Below, piece after piece: positions 40,539-48,646 of a stretch of DNA of 64,000 nt. A model generated the notes under the pieces. It saw nothing but the letters and a program-made list of their open reading frames with translations, searched no databases and was not told the origin of the DNA. Source of the stretch: Mesorhizobium ciceri biovar biserrulae WSM1271 (GTDB lineage: Bacteria; Pseudomonadota; Alphaproteobacteria; Rhizobiales; Rhizobiaceae); the NCBI RefSeq assembly GCF_000185905.1, contig NC_014923.1, positions 2,689,501 through 2,753,500 of the forward strand, read 5' to 3'. Made by a program: the position numbers and the translations under genes. Numbering within the stretch: the first letter of the stretch is position 1; each line of letters begins with the position of its first letter.

Positions 40539-42206
40539 CTATTGAAAACCCTGACTGCCGAGCAGGCCGCCAAGCACTTCATCCGATACCTTCGCAGTAT
40601 CATTGAGATCGAGCAGTCCTGCCAGCGTTTTTGGCTCTACGTCCGGAATGAGCCTGCGAGAGGTGATATCCGTATCGGCAGCCTTGAACAGTGCGGATGC
40701 GATCGTGGCGGCCACCACATAGGAGCCAACTGGGCCAAGATGGCTGCCGTCATTACCAAGAACGGACGCCTCCTGGATGATATAGTAGGAGAGAGGTGTT
40801 TGCCTCAGGAACTCCGGGTACCGTTGCAAAGCGGCCCGAAGTCGGCCGGCGTTGTAGACGTAACGTTTGGCGCAGGCGGCCGTGGGAAGCATGTCATTGC
40901 CCGTCAGGACCGGCACATCGATACTGTTGTCGCCCAGGGCGGTCTTCACCGCACCGGCCACGTCCTGCCCGGATGGCAAACCAAGGTCGTAACAGCGCCA
41001 GCAATCCATGAAGGCAACCGGCCGGACTGTGCCGTTCAATTCCGCACTCAGGCCGGCAATCGTCAGTTCTTTCGACAGGAATGGTCCTATGCGCCGGGCA
41101 CTTTGAGCTTTCGACGGGGTGTCGGCTGAGGCAAACCGGTTCCAGTCGACAATCCAGTTCTCGGGTATTGGAATCTCCCCACCCGGGCGCAGGCTGGAAA
41201 AGGACAACATTTTGCGCAGATTGGCTGGTTCTTCGACCGACCTGTCGTTCACGACATAGAACTGCCGGACCATGGCGTGGGCAAAGCGCGACGCACCGAA
41301 GGTGAATTCCAAAGGCAGCGCATTGAAAGTCTCAAGTGCCGAGACTCCGGCGCCAAGAAAATCGTCACTGGCGAAAAAATGGTCCCATATTTCCGGAGCC
41401 AGAACTTTTCTCAGATAGTCGTTGATGATCACAGTGCGGTAAACCGAGGTCAGATAGATCCTGGCACGCTTGTAAGCTTCTGCTGGGTCGGTGCCGATGC
41501 CAAGCAGCAGATCCACGATCCTGTTGTGGATGCCCATGAGTGTGCAGAGCAGTTGCGACAGGACAAGATTGTCGTCGTTTCGCGGATCCGCCACCAAGGG
41601 CCGATAAGGCGATCGCCGACCCTCGACACTGATAAACTTGCCCGAGAAGTCGATGCGCGGCAAATCACGGCCTTGCATGGTCTTACCGTCGACCGGAAGC
41701 ATACTGCCTTTCATGCAAGGCAAGCCGATCGGAAAGCGGCAAGCCGACAGGTCCGCCCCATCCGCAACATCGTAGAGATGGGCGTCGACGATTGGCCCCC
41801 GCCCATAGAGCCCCGAAAGGTCAAGGCCTTGCGAGGACGCGTTCTTCAAATGATGGGTTTTGCCTGTCGGCTTGGGCAATCCGAATATTTGGCTGAAGAC
41901 GATGTCATGGAACACGAATTGGCCGAAATAGGTAAAACCGGCTGGCGTAGGGCTGAGATCGCTGCCTTCAAGTCCATCGGTCGGGCCGACCATTTCCGCC
42001 GTGATGTCCAGCAAGCCCGCCTTGGTGCGGTCGATGGCGCTCTCGTCTTCGGTTGCGTCAAACAAGGCGATCGGCACGTCCGCCAGGGACGGGAAGAGCC
42101 TGATGCCTCGCAAGATCGGCTTGTCGTTGAGGCCGTCGTCTGAATTCTGGTTTGACCGGTTCGGTATGTTGGCGGCTTCGAAGGAGGACGTTTCGCCGTG
42201 GAGCAT
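40539..42206 (-). CDS. Animal-type heme peroxidase family protein
   Basis: The 555-residue protein has the marks of the animal heme peroxidase superfamily (PF03098 type). These are the distal-side FTYFGQFVFHDIVFSQ with the catalytic His, DPRNDDNLVLSQLLCTLMGIHNRIVDLLL, the Arg/Glu region LPLEFTFGASRFAHAMVRQFY with the proximal heme His, and LSFSSLRPGG. No signal peptide is seen. Bacterial members oxidise halides, phenols or fatty acids, or form crosslinks. I chose the ATG at 42204-42206, since upstream sequence overlaps the transporter gene and is not protein-like. It lies between the DMT exporter and the small unknown gene on the same strand. Confidence 0.88.
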   Translation of the reverse strand: MLHGETSSFEAANIPNRSNQNSDDGLNDKPILRGIRLFPSLADVPIALFDATEDESAIDRTKAGLLDITAEMVGPTDGLEGSDLSPTPAGFTYFGQFVFHDIVFSQIFGLPKPTGKTHHLKNASSQGLDLSGLYGRGPIVDAHLYDVADGADLSACRFPIGLPCMKGSMLPVDGKTMQGRDLPRIDFSGKFISVEGRRSPYRPLVADPRNDDNLVLSQLLCTLMGIHNRIVDLLLGIGTDPAEAYKRARIYLTSVYRTVIINDYLRKVLAPEIWDHFFASDDFLGAGVSALETFNALPLEFTFGASRFAHAMVRQFYVVNDRSVEEPANLRKMLSFSSLRPGGEIPIPENWIVDWNRFASADTPSKAQSARRIGPFLSKELTIAGLSAELNGTVRPVAFMDCWRCYDLGLPSGQDVAGAVKTALGDNSIDVPVLTGNDMLPTAACAKRYVYNAGRLRAALQRYPEFLRQTPLSYYIIQEASVLGNDGSHLGPVGSYVVAATIASALFKAADTDITSRRLIPDVEPKTLAGLLDLNDTAKVSDEVLGGLLGSQGFQ

Positions 42207-42342
42207 CGAAGTAGACCTCGTTTTCCAGAAGGATGAATGCGGCCAGGCGAGTAGCTTGGCATGAATCCGGGAGTAGAAACAGACTTGCCCGTCGGTGGTC
42301 TGAATGGCGCGGCCCCAGAGCAGAGCGACATTGCCGAGGCGA

Positions 42343-43230
42343 TCATGACACTGACGGATCGAGCTTCGGGCCCGCCGAGACGGCGGTGAACAGCACACAG
42401 GACAGAATGACGCCCGCACCCAGAAGCCCGTCGGGCGAAAGCCGTTCACCAAGCAGAGCGGCAGCGGAAATGGCGGCGAACACACCCTCTCCGCTGCAAA
42501 TCACCGCCGCATGGGACGAAGTGGTGTAGCGCTGTGCAGAAGTCTGCAGGCAAAAGCCGACAGCGGTCGAGAACACACCAAGCATGATGAGTTCTGGCCA
42601 TGCTGCCATAATTGCCTGAAATGTCATTGTGCCCTGCAGGGCGAAAGGTAGCGTGGCAACGGCCGTGCCGATGAACTGTGCGGCCGCCGTCGCGAAGGGA
42701 TGGCCATGTGCCTGCACATGCCGCCCGAGTTCGACCGTCCATACTGCAAAACAGATTGCAGTCAGGACGGCGAAAGCGTCGCCGGCGGTTGCCGAACCAT
42801 TGAAGCCGCCCGCCAGGAGAGCCGATCCCACGACCGTCAGAATTGCGACGAATAGGATCAGTGCACTTGGACGCTCCCTCATGATCAGCCACGCGGCGAT
42901 CGGCGTGATAACAGTGGAAGCGCTGATAAGGAGGCTCGAGTTCGTCACCGTCGTGCTGACATAGGACAATTGCTGGACCACACAGCCGAGGGCAAAAAGC
43001 AGAACCACTCTCGCCACACTTGGAAACCAGCCGGTGTTGGTTTCGGGGTCGCGCTCCCGCACCGCGAATGGCAACGTCACCAGTCCGGCGATCACGCTGG
43101 TCAGGAAAACAACCGCCATGGGATCGAGGTGGGCCAGTATGGTCTTGTGGGACACATTGCCCACTCCCCAAATGAGCGCAGCAAGCATTAGCAAGGAATT
43201 TGCCTTGAATCTGGACATGATTGATCGCAT
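42343..43230 (-). CDS. DMT/EamA-family transporter
   Basis: The about 295-residue protein has ten hydrophobic helices in two EamA halves, starting SLLMLAALIWGVGNVSHKTIL (residues about 10-30). The inner repeat starts AFAVLTAICFAVWTVELGRHV. The second EamA signature reads VICSGEGVFAAISAAALLGERLSPDGLLGAGVIL. Family members export metabolites, amino acids or drugs. An in-frame ATG at 43218 is an equally likely start, and no clear ribosome site separates them. It precedes the peroxidase gene by about 136 bases on the same strand, which would suit export of a peroxidase-derived product. Confidence 0.87.
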   Translation of the reverse strand: MRSIMSRFKANSLLMLAALIWGVGNVSHKTILAHLDPMAVVFLTSVIAGLVTLPFAVRERDPETNTGWFPSVARVVLLFALGCVVQQLSYVSTTVTNSSLLISASTVITPIAAWLIMRERPSALILFVAILTVVGSALLAGGFNGSATAGDAFAVLTAICFAVWTVELGRHVQAHGHPFATAAAQFIGTAVATLPFALQGTMTFQAIMAAWPELIMLGVFSTAVGFCLQTSAQRYTTSSHAAVICSGEGVFAAISAAALLGERLSPDGLLGAGVILSCVLFTAVSAGPKLDPSVS

Positions 43231-43356
43231 CACCACAGCGGGCAATGGCTCCAACGGTTTGTGATCGGGTTTGAAAGCGATGATCGGGGCCGACGGACCC
43301 CGTCATCGTCGAGGTGGCTGGTGTTGCGCGGAAGAACGCGTCTTTTGGTTCGCGAT

Positions 43357-44055
43357 CTATCCGGGGCCAGCACTCGATATATGTGATCTGCGCAAGACGG
43401 GGATGGTGGGCAGCAGGACGGGCGTTGGCGGTTCGTTCTGCTCGAAACTGACGCTGCGCTGAAGAAGCGGAAGGATGGCCTCCGGGGTTGCCGAAACCAT
43501 TTGCGTGCATCGAGTTGACGAGTTCATGAAGCCAGCCTCGGACATGCTCTCGAAGACGCCGAGAAGTGGTGACCAGAAGCCTTTGAAATTCGCCAGGACC
43601 AGCGGCTTGCAGTGCCTTTCCAGCTTGCGAAGCGTCATGACCTCGGTCAGTTCCTCAACGGTTCCGATGCCGCCAGGCAAGGCTACAAATGCATCCGCGT
43701 AGTCAAACATGAGCTGTTTGCGGATACTCATGTCGGGAACTGAAATCGTCTGGCATCCCGATAATAGCATTCTCATCCGCTCGATCAGGAACTGCGGGGT
43801 GATCGCGATCACGGTTCCACCCCCTTCTGCTGCGGCAATAGCCACCTGGCCCATCAGGCCATCACAGCCACCGCCATAGACCAGGCGAATACCTGCTGCG
43901 GCTATCGTCTCGCCAAGGATGGTGGCGCAACGGGCGTGGTCGGGATCGTTGCCAAGCATGGCGCCGCCGAAAACGCAGATCGTGCCGATGCGTCGCTGCA
44001 AGGGATAGGAGCGGCCGATCTGTTCTGCGGAATTGTCGGATGATGATCCAAACAT
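43357..44055 (-). CDS. LOG-family (lysine decarboxylase-like) nucleotide phosphoribohydrolase
   Basis: The 232-residue protein has the LOG/TIGR00730 pattern: ICVFGGAMLGNDPDHA, VYGGGCDGLMGQVAIAA, and the phosphoribose-binding FVALPGGIGTVEELTEVMTLRKLERHCKP. Such enzymes cleave the N-glycosidic bond of nucleoside 5'-monophosphates, giving free bases (cytokinins when the base is N6-prenylated). The C-terminus is somewhat Pro-rich. It sits between an unknown membrane protein and the DMT exporter, so release and export of a base (possibly a cytokinin) is conceivable. A GGAGAG ribosome site precedes the ATG. Confidence 0.88.
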   Translation of the reverse strand: MFGSSSDNSAEQIGRSYPLQRRIGTICVFGGAMLGNDPDHARCATILGETIAAAGIRLVYGGGCDGLMGQVAIAAAEGGGTVIAITPQFLIERMRMLLSGCQTISVPDMSIRKQLMFDYADAFVALPGGIGTVEELTEVMTLRKLERHCKPLVLANFKGFWSPLLGVFESMSEAGFMNSSTRCTQMVSATPEAILPLLQRSVSFEQNEPPTPVLLPTIPVLRRSHISSAGPG

Positions 44056-44093
44056 GGTGTCTCTCCAAATGAGGTTGGAATAGCGAAGCTTGA

Positions 44094-44864
44094 TCAGCCG
44101 GCGGAATGATCGCGGGCTGCGCGAGGTTGGCTCGATCGGAACAGAAGCAGGTCAGCCCAGGACCAGAGCAGGTAACAAACGAGAAGGCTGGCGGGCGTAG
44201 ACCAATGCTGTGGCTGTTCGACTTCGAATTTGAACAGCGATGCACAGAGTTCTGTCCCGGCGGCGATGAGGGCCGGCAGCCGGCTGAGAAGGACCATGAC
44301 GCGAAACGGGTCGGGGCCGTATTCCGACAAGTTGAGGATCCGGACACCGGGTCGGTGGCAAGCACTGCCGAATTTTCCAACGGAATGAAGCAGGCCCGAT
44401 GTCAACGCCAGCAACGGATGGCCAAGTTCAAACAGGGCCAGGCCAAGGCAACCGGCACCAACGCCGGACAGGAAATCACCCAGGCGGTTGAGATTTTCCC
44501 TAGGCTTGAGACGTCCGTTCCAGGCGCGATGGTAGATCTCGCCGCTGGCGAAGAAGATCGCCGTCGCCGAGGTCATTGCGATCGCAGCGAAATTGCCCGT
44601 CAAATAATGGCTGATGGCGGCCGGCGCGCCTGTCCAGAGGAGTTGGTTCAGATCGCCGGATACGAGAATCTGCGCCGTAATCCCCTGACAAAGACCAATG
44701 AGGTTGCCGACATTGTAGGCTCCCCCAGGGCCAGACATCCGTGCCGTTAACGCGCTGCGCCAAGCAAGGAGGCGCGGAGACCGAACCGTGAAGGATGAGG
44801 CTGTTTCGCGAGCTGAAATTTCGACTGGGGCTACACGCAGCGGCTTATTGATGTTGAGCGTCAT
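44094..44864 (-). CDS. Unknown multi-pass membrane protein
   Basis: The 256-residue protein has a cytosolic N-terminus of about 45 residues. About six hydrophobic segments follow (VGNLIGLCQGITAQILV, YLTGNFAAIAMTSATAIFFA, FLSGVGAGCLGLALFEL, LLALTSGLLHSVGKFG, LSRLPALIAAGTELCASLF, LLVCYLLWSWADLLLF). I do not recognise a family. The AAGGGAGG ribosome site before the ATG is strong. It lies 38 bases before the LOG gene on the same strand, so it may be the first gene of the LOG-DMT-peroxidase run. Confidence 0.7.
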   Translation of the reverse strand: MTLNINKPLRVAPVEISARETASSFTVRSPRLLAWRSALTARMSGPGGAYNVGNLIGLCQGITAQILVSGDLNQLLWTGAPAAISHYLTGNFAAIAMTSATAIFFASGEIYHRAWNGRLKPRENLNRLGDFLSGVGAGCLGLALFELGHPLLALTSGLLHSVGKFGSACHRPGVRILNLSEYGPDPFRVMVLLSRLPALIAAGTELCASLFKFEVEQPQHWSTPASLLVCYLLWSWADLLLFRSSQPRAARDHSAG

Positions 44865-45312
44865 GTCGGGTTCCTCCCTTATGACGCATGCTTTGCAGTG
44901 CTCCGCGTGATCTCAACGTGAATTGCGCTGGAATGGGTCCGTCCAGGCTAACAGGCAGATCGCATTGGCGGTTCCTGCAAGGTGACGGTTGATCTACTTC
45001 TCTCAATTGCCTCGGCCAGCCTTATCCCGCGGCGAGCTTCTGTGTCGGCGGGGCCTTGCAGCCCTGGCCGACGACATTGTCTAAGCGGATCGCCTGCCGA
45101 GCCTCCATTGACAGCCATCCGGATGCACGGGCCGCGAAGACCGGAAATCATCTCTCGACGATCATGCGAAGACACCGGGGAACGATGATCGTTATTTCAC
45201 GCTGAATTACGCTGAGTTGCCCAACATCACAGCCGCAACGCCAGACTGACATCCGCAAAAGGCTGAGCGGTCGAACCTGAACCTCAACTGAATCCAAGGA
45301 TGGAATTCGATC
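44865..45312. other. 448-base gap with no clear gene
   Basis: Between the membrane-protein gene and the small secreted protein I find no ORF that looks like a real protein; the two short ORFs here (minus 44948-45175, plus 44982-45188) overlap antisense and lack ribosome sites. The stretch must contain divergent promoters. A clear sigma-70 or EcfG site was not found. Confidence 0.5.
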
Positions 45313-45702
45313 ATGCTACGCAGCTTGACGAAAACATTCACCGCCATCTCGACAATCGCCGTTCTCATGGCACCTCTGATGACTCCCAATGCGGCCTACG
45401 CGAACAGCACCACCGTTCCGCGCAAATGCATAAACGGCGTTTGGGGTTCGGTGAAATATTATGGTGGCAAGGTGCGCATCTCGCTATCCAGCAAGCTTTC
45501 GAGACCACCCATTTCAATTCAGCGGGGCAGTGCAACGCACCTTACTCCCGAGGTTGGCGCAATGCTCGCCGGGTCGGCATCCATCTCAAGCTCCTTCGAA
45601 CGCCCGGCTTGTCTGAGGGTCTTCACAAAATGTTACGTAAGGGAACGTTCGCGCCTGACTCTTCTTAGGCAATCGAGGCGGTTGTCGCCTCGTGCATTGT
45701 GA
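45313..45702 (+). CDS. Small secreted protein of unknown function
   Basis: The 129-residue ORF starts with a good signal peptide (MLRSLTKTFTAISTIAVLMA, then APLMTPNAAYA with an AxA site). AAGGATGG lies upstream. Mature protein begins NSTTVPRKCINGVWGSVKYYGGKVRISLSSK. The last 70 residues are less protein-like (Ser/Arg-rich), and an overlapping frame (45300-45668) is also open, so a frameshift near 45500 is possible. I do not recognise it. It precedes the KGG gene by 12 bases and may be cotranscribed. Confidence 0.5.
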   Translation: MLRSLTKTFTAISTIAVLMAPLMTPNAAYANSTTVPRKCINGVWGSVKYYGGKVRISLSSKLSRPPISIQRGSATHLTPEVGAMLAGSASISSSFERPACLRVFTKCYVRERSRLTLLRQSRRLSPRAL

Positions 45703-45714
45703 AGGAGAAGAAGA

Positions 45715-45912
45715 ATGCCCAATCAAGGTGGTAGCCACGAACAGCATGTGAAGGCAGGCCAGCAGAGCCACAAGAATGCCGACAATAAAAACCGTCAGCA
45801 ACAGCAGGCCGCCGGTGGTGGTCAACGGCAGCAGGGCGATGGATCCGGCATGCGTGGTGGAACCCACGAACAGCACGTGAAAGCTGGCGAACAAAGTCAC
45901 AAAAACCGCTGA
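45715..45912 (+). CDS. Small hydrophilic KGG-type stress protein
   Basis: The 65-residue protein holds two copies of GG(S/T)HEQHVKAG(Q/E)QSHKN separated by a Gln/Gly-rich linker, and no hydrophobic segment. It resembles the short KGG/Con-10 (YciG-like) stress-induced proteins of rhizobia, which are intrinsically disordered. An AAGGAG ribosome site is 7 bases upstream. A strong terminator hairpin follows at 45929. A DUF892 (YciE-like) gene lies just beyond on the other strand, the usual company of YciG. It is too short to judge by length but the duplication supports a real gene. Confidence 0.8.
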   Translation: MPNQGGSHEQHVKAGQQSHKNADNKNRQQQQAAGGGQRQQGDGSGMRGGTHEQHVKAGEQSHKNR

Positions 45913-45928
45913 TCGCGGGTGATTTCAG

Positions 45929-45960
45929 CAGACCCACCCCGAAGTATCGGGGTGGGTCTG
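45929..45960. terminator. Strong hairpin after the KGG gene
   Basis: CAGACCCACCCCGA (45929-45942) and TCGGGGTGGGTCTG (45947-45960) form a perfect 14-base-pair stem with a 4-base loop, 16 bases after the stop. A short A/T stretch follows rather than a long T run. It probably ends transcription from the left. Confidence 0.7.
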
Positions 45961-46011
45961 ATTGCATCTGAAAGAGGTGCTATCGACGACGCCGCGGTTG
46001 GGGTCGCGAAA

Positions 46012-46039
46012 GTCGCCCCGGCGACTTCGCCGGGGCGAC
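46012..46039 (-). terminator. Hairpin after the DUF892 gene
   Basis: GTCGCCCCGGC (46012-46022) and GCCGGGGCGAC (46029-46039) form a perfect 11-base-pair stem with a 6-base loop, 18 bases beyond the DUF892 stop. It likely terminates the minus-strand transcript in this convergent spacer. Confidence 0.6.
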
Positions 46040-46057
46040 ATCAGTCAGGACGCCCAG

Positions 46058-46576
46058 TCAGGCAGCTTGCTCCAGGGCGCGCTCATTGACACCGCCTTCG
46101 CCCAGCCCGGAAAGCGCTTCGTCCGTCGCGACCTCCTCTTTCAATGTCTCGTTGAGGAGCTTGACCACGTCGCTCTTGCCAAGCTGTTCAGCCCACGCGA
46201 CCAACGTGCCGTAGCGCGCGATTTCATAATGTTCGACGGCCTGTGCCGCGCCGACCAGCCCAGCATCCAGGGCTGGGTCGCCCTTGTATTCGTCGAGAAT
46301 TTCCGACCCTTCCTCAAGAATGCCGTCGATCGCCGGACAGGTCTTGCCGCGCGCCGGTTTGTCCATAAGTTCGAACACTTGCTCGAGCCGATCGACCTGG
46401 CCTTCGGTTTCCATGCGATGTTTCTCGAAGGCCGCAGCCACCTCCTCGGATTCGGCGCCCTTTGCCATCTTCGGCAAGGCCTTGAGTATCTTCTTTTCAG
46501 CGTAGTAGATGTCCTTCAGCCCATCGAGGAACAAAGCCTCCAGTCCCTTGGTCGTCGCTCTTTTTGCAGTCGCCAT
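46058..46576 (-). CDS. DUF892 ferritin-like protein (YciE-like)
   Basis: The 172-residue protein is all-helical and shows the DUF892 pattern. It has LEALFLDGLKDIYYAEKKILKALPKMAKGAESEEVAAAFEKHRMETEGQV (with Glu and His of the ferritin-like di-metal site), DAGLVGAAQAVEHYEIARYGTLVAWAEQLG, and LNETLKEEVATDEALSGL. YciE-type proteins bind metal and are induced by stress; their chemistry is not settled. The gene has a ribosome site (AAGGGAG) and a possible EcfG promoter 55 bases upstream. Beside a KGG protein it forms a YciG-YciE-like pair. Confidence 0.9.
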   Translation of the reverse strand: MATAKRATTKGLEALFLDGLKDIYYAEKKILKALPKMAKGAESEEVAAAFEKHRMETEGQVDRLEQVFELMDKPARGKTCPAIDGILEEGSEILDEYKGDPALDAGLVGAAQAVEHYEIARYGTLVAWAEQLGKSDVVKLLNETLKEEVATDEALSGLGEGGVNERALEQAA

Positions 46577-46631
46577 GATTTGTCTCCCTTGGATTGTCGT
46601 GAAAGCTCACCGGCGGTGTAGCCATGGACTA

Positions 46632-46656
46632 ACTTTCCATGGAAGCAGTTGTTCCC
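46632..46656 (-). promoter_or_regulatory. Possible EcfG (general stress sigma) promoter
   Basis: On the minus strand GGAAC (46652-46656) is followed after exactly 16 bases by AGTT (46632-46635), 55 bases ahead of the DUF892 start. The alphaproteobacterial EcfG consensus is GGAAC-N16/17-CGTT, so the -10 differs at one base. Confidence 0.45.
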
Positions 46657-46825
46657 TGGGGGCGACGTGGAAGGGCAGCGCGTCGAACACCGCTTTTATC
46701 GAGGGCCGATCGACATCAAAAGGCGATGGACGATGACGGTGTGAGAACCGCCGGCAGGGGGGACGGAAAGCACCGGGGTTCGTCGCGCCGTATGGAGTAG
46801 ATGGTGAAAAGAGATACTTCCGATG

Positions 46826-46859
46826 GGTTCATATACGAAATCATATTTACATATAAAAC
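46826..46859. promoter_or_regulatory. IclR-type operator upstream of the GMC gene
   Basis: GGTTCATAT (46826-46834) and ATATAAAAC (46851-46859) frame a 16-base spacer. The site at 58868-58901 beside the iclR gene has the same arms and spacer; 24 of 34 bases are identical. It is 160 bases ahead of the GMC gene. The 46577-46825 stretch otherwise holds only the DUF892 promoter region and no gene. Confidence 0.6.
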
Positions 46860-47018
46860 AAATCATGATGATCTTGCTGTCGTGCAACGGCGGCTAAGGT
46901 GGTCGGTTCCGGCGTCCGTCGCCGAGCCTGAATGCCAGCAGATGATCGTGCACAATGAAATCAAAGATGATGTCGCGGTCGAGTGAGCCGTGCATTGGTC
47001 GGATGTAGGGAGTGCGGC

Positions 47019-48581
47019 ATGCCCTTTGATGTCATCGTTGTCGGAGCCGGCGCAGCCGGGGCTGTCCTTGCCGCCCGGCTCACCGAAGATGCGGCCACGA
47101 ACGTGCTTTTGCTGGAAGCGGGGCCGGACTACCGGAGCGGCGAGCAACCTGCCGAGATGGTGAGTCCAAATCCCTTCAACCTGCTGCTTCCCGATCATTT
47201 TCAGCAACAATATATGTACCCCGACCTGATGGCTCGCCGCACTAAGCGGCAGGAGCATCGGGTCTACTGGCGCGGCAAGGGGCTTGGCGGTTCGACGGCC
47301 GTCAATGGGCAGATTGCCATTCGCGGCGTGCTCCATGCCTTCGACCGCTGGGAGGAAGTCGGATGCAAGGGCTGGTCGGGAGCCGACGTGCTGCCCTTCT
47401 TCTGCCGGCTGGAGGATGACCCGATCGCGGCTAATTTTCACGGCAGCGATGGCCCGATTCCGATCTACCGCGCGCCTGTCGAAAGCTGGGGAAGCGTCGA
47501 CAAGGCCATGCGCCAAAGCGCGATGGCCCTCGGCCATCCCTGGCATGACGATCTCAATGCTCCGGATGCCGAAGGGGCTTGCACCTATCCCATCAACAGT
47601 CGAGCCGGCAAGCGCGTGTCGGTCAATGACGGCTATCTGGAAGCTGCCCGCGACCGGCCGAACCTCACCATCATCGGGCAGGCGACGGTGGACAAGGTGC
47701 TTTTCGATGGCAAGAAAGCGATCGGCGTTTTGGCCATCGTGGCCGGTCAGGTTCGCAAATTCGAGGCGCCGCTGGTCATCGTCTCGGCCGGCGCCATCCA
47801 CTCTCCAGTCATCCTGCAGCGCTCGGGCATCGGTCCGGCGGCTCTCTTGAATCGAAAGGACATCGAGGTGCTTGCCGACCTGCCGGTCGGCGAAGGTTTC
47901 TTCGACCATCCTTATTGCCGCATCGAACTGAAGCTGAAGCCGGAATTCAAGGCGACCGATGTCGACGCGCGGCATACCAACTGCTGTGTGCGGATGAGTT
48001 CCGGCGTGCTGGGTGCCGAGCGCGACGACATTCTCTACGTCGCGATGAACCATGGCGGTATCGGCGTGGAGTCCGACAGCGCCCAGTTCGGCGAGGCCAT
48101 GGTCAATCTGATCCTGATGGAGGCCAAGAGCCGGGGCACCGTGCAGTTGCGTTCCGCCAATCCCTTCGACCAGCCGATCGTGGAAGAGAACATGCTGGAC
48201 GATCCAATGGATATTCAGCGCATGCGTATCGCCTATCGCCACCTTGGCGAGATTGCCCGGCAGGCGCCGATCCAGGCGATCGCCGAGCGCGTCCTGCTGG
48301 GGGATTCCGATCTGCCTTTGTCATGGCTCGAAACGGCAAGCGACGAGGAGGTCGACAATTTCCTGCTGGCGCAGTCTTCCGATGCGCAGCATGGGATCGG
48401 CGGCTGTTGCATGGGGAGGCCCGGCGAGGCCGTGGTCGATCCGGAATGCCGGGTCTACGGTTTTGAAGGGCTGCGGGTTATCGATGCGTCGATCATGCCG
48501 CTCGATTGCCAGGCAAACACCAACCTGACCTCGATCATGATTGGCGAGAAAATGGCCGACAACCTGCGCCGGTCCATCTGA
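47019..48581 (+). CDS. GMC-family FAD alcohol dehydrogenase (choline dehydrogenase-like)
   Basis: The 520-residue protein has the GMC layout: FDVIVVGAGAAGAVLAARLTED at the N-terminus, WRGKGLGGSTAVNGQIAIRG (flavin attachment loop), VIVSAGAIHSPVILQRSGIGP, and C-terminal catalytic His in SDAQHGIGGCCMG. VIDASIMPLDCQANTNLTSIMIGEKMAD supplies Asn in place of a second His. GMC enzymes oxidise primary alcohols (choline, glucose, polyols) to aldehydes. I start at the ATG at 47019, which has GGGAG upstream. It is convergent with the ALDH gene, which would oxidise the aldehyde, and both appear to answer to the same IclR operator. Confidence 0.9.
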   Translation: MPFDVIVVGAGAAGAVLAARLTEDAATNVLLLEAGPDYRSGEQPAEMVSPNPFNLLLPDHFQQQYMYPDLMARRTKRQEHRVYWRGKGLGGSTAVNGQIAIRGVLHAFDRWEEVGCKGWSGADVLPFFCRLEDDPIAANFHGSDGPIPIYRAPVESWGSVDKAMRQSAMALGHPWHDDLNAPDAEGACTYPINSRAGKRVSVNDGYLEAARDRPNLTIIGQATVDKVLFDGKKAIGVLAIVAGQVRKFEAPLVIVSAGAIHSPVILQRSGIGPAALLNRKDIEVLADLPVGEGFFDHPYCRIELKLKPEFKATDVDARHTNCCVRMSSGVLGAERDDILYVAMNHGGIGVESDSAQFGEAMVNLILMEAKSRGTVQLRSANPFDQPIVEENMLDDPMDIQRMRIAYRHLGEIARQAPIQAIAERVLLGDSDLPLSWLETASDEEVDNFLLAQSSDAQHGIGGCCMGRPGEAVVDPECRVYGFEGLRVIDASIMPLDCQANTNLTSIMIGEKMADNLRRSI

Positions 48582-48615
48582 CAGCTTGCTGCCGAACGGC
48601 ATACGGTCGCACGGG

Positions 48616-48640
48616 AGGCCCGCGCTAAAGGCGCGGGCCT
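48616..48640. terminator. Bidirectional terminator between GMC and ALDH genes
   Basis: AGGCCCGCGC (48616-48625) and GCGCGGGCCT (48631-48640) form a perfect 10-base-pair stem with a 5-base loop in the 65-base convergent spacer. Confidence 0.65.
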
Positions 48641-48646
48641 TGAATG

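Noticed and set aside
46863..48242. Long minus-strand ORF (459 codons) over the GMC gene
   Set aside because: It is antisense to a clear GMC enzyme, has no known motif or ribosome site, and is the product of high G+C codon bias.
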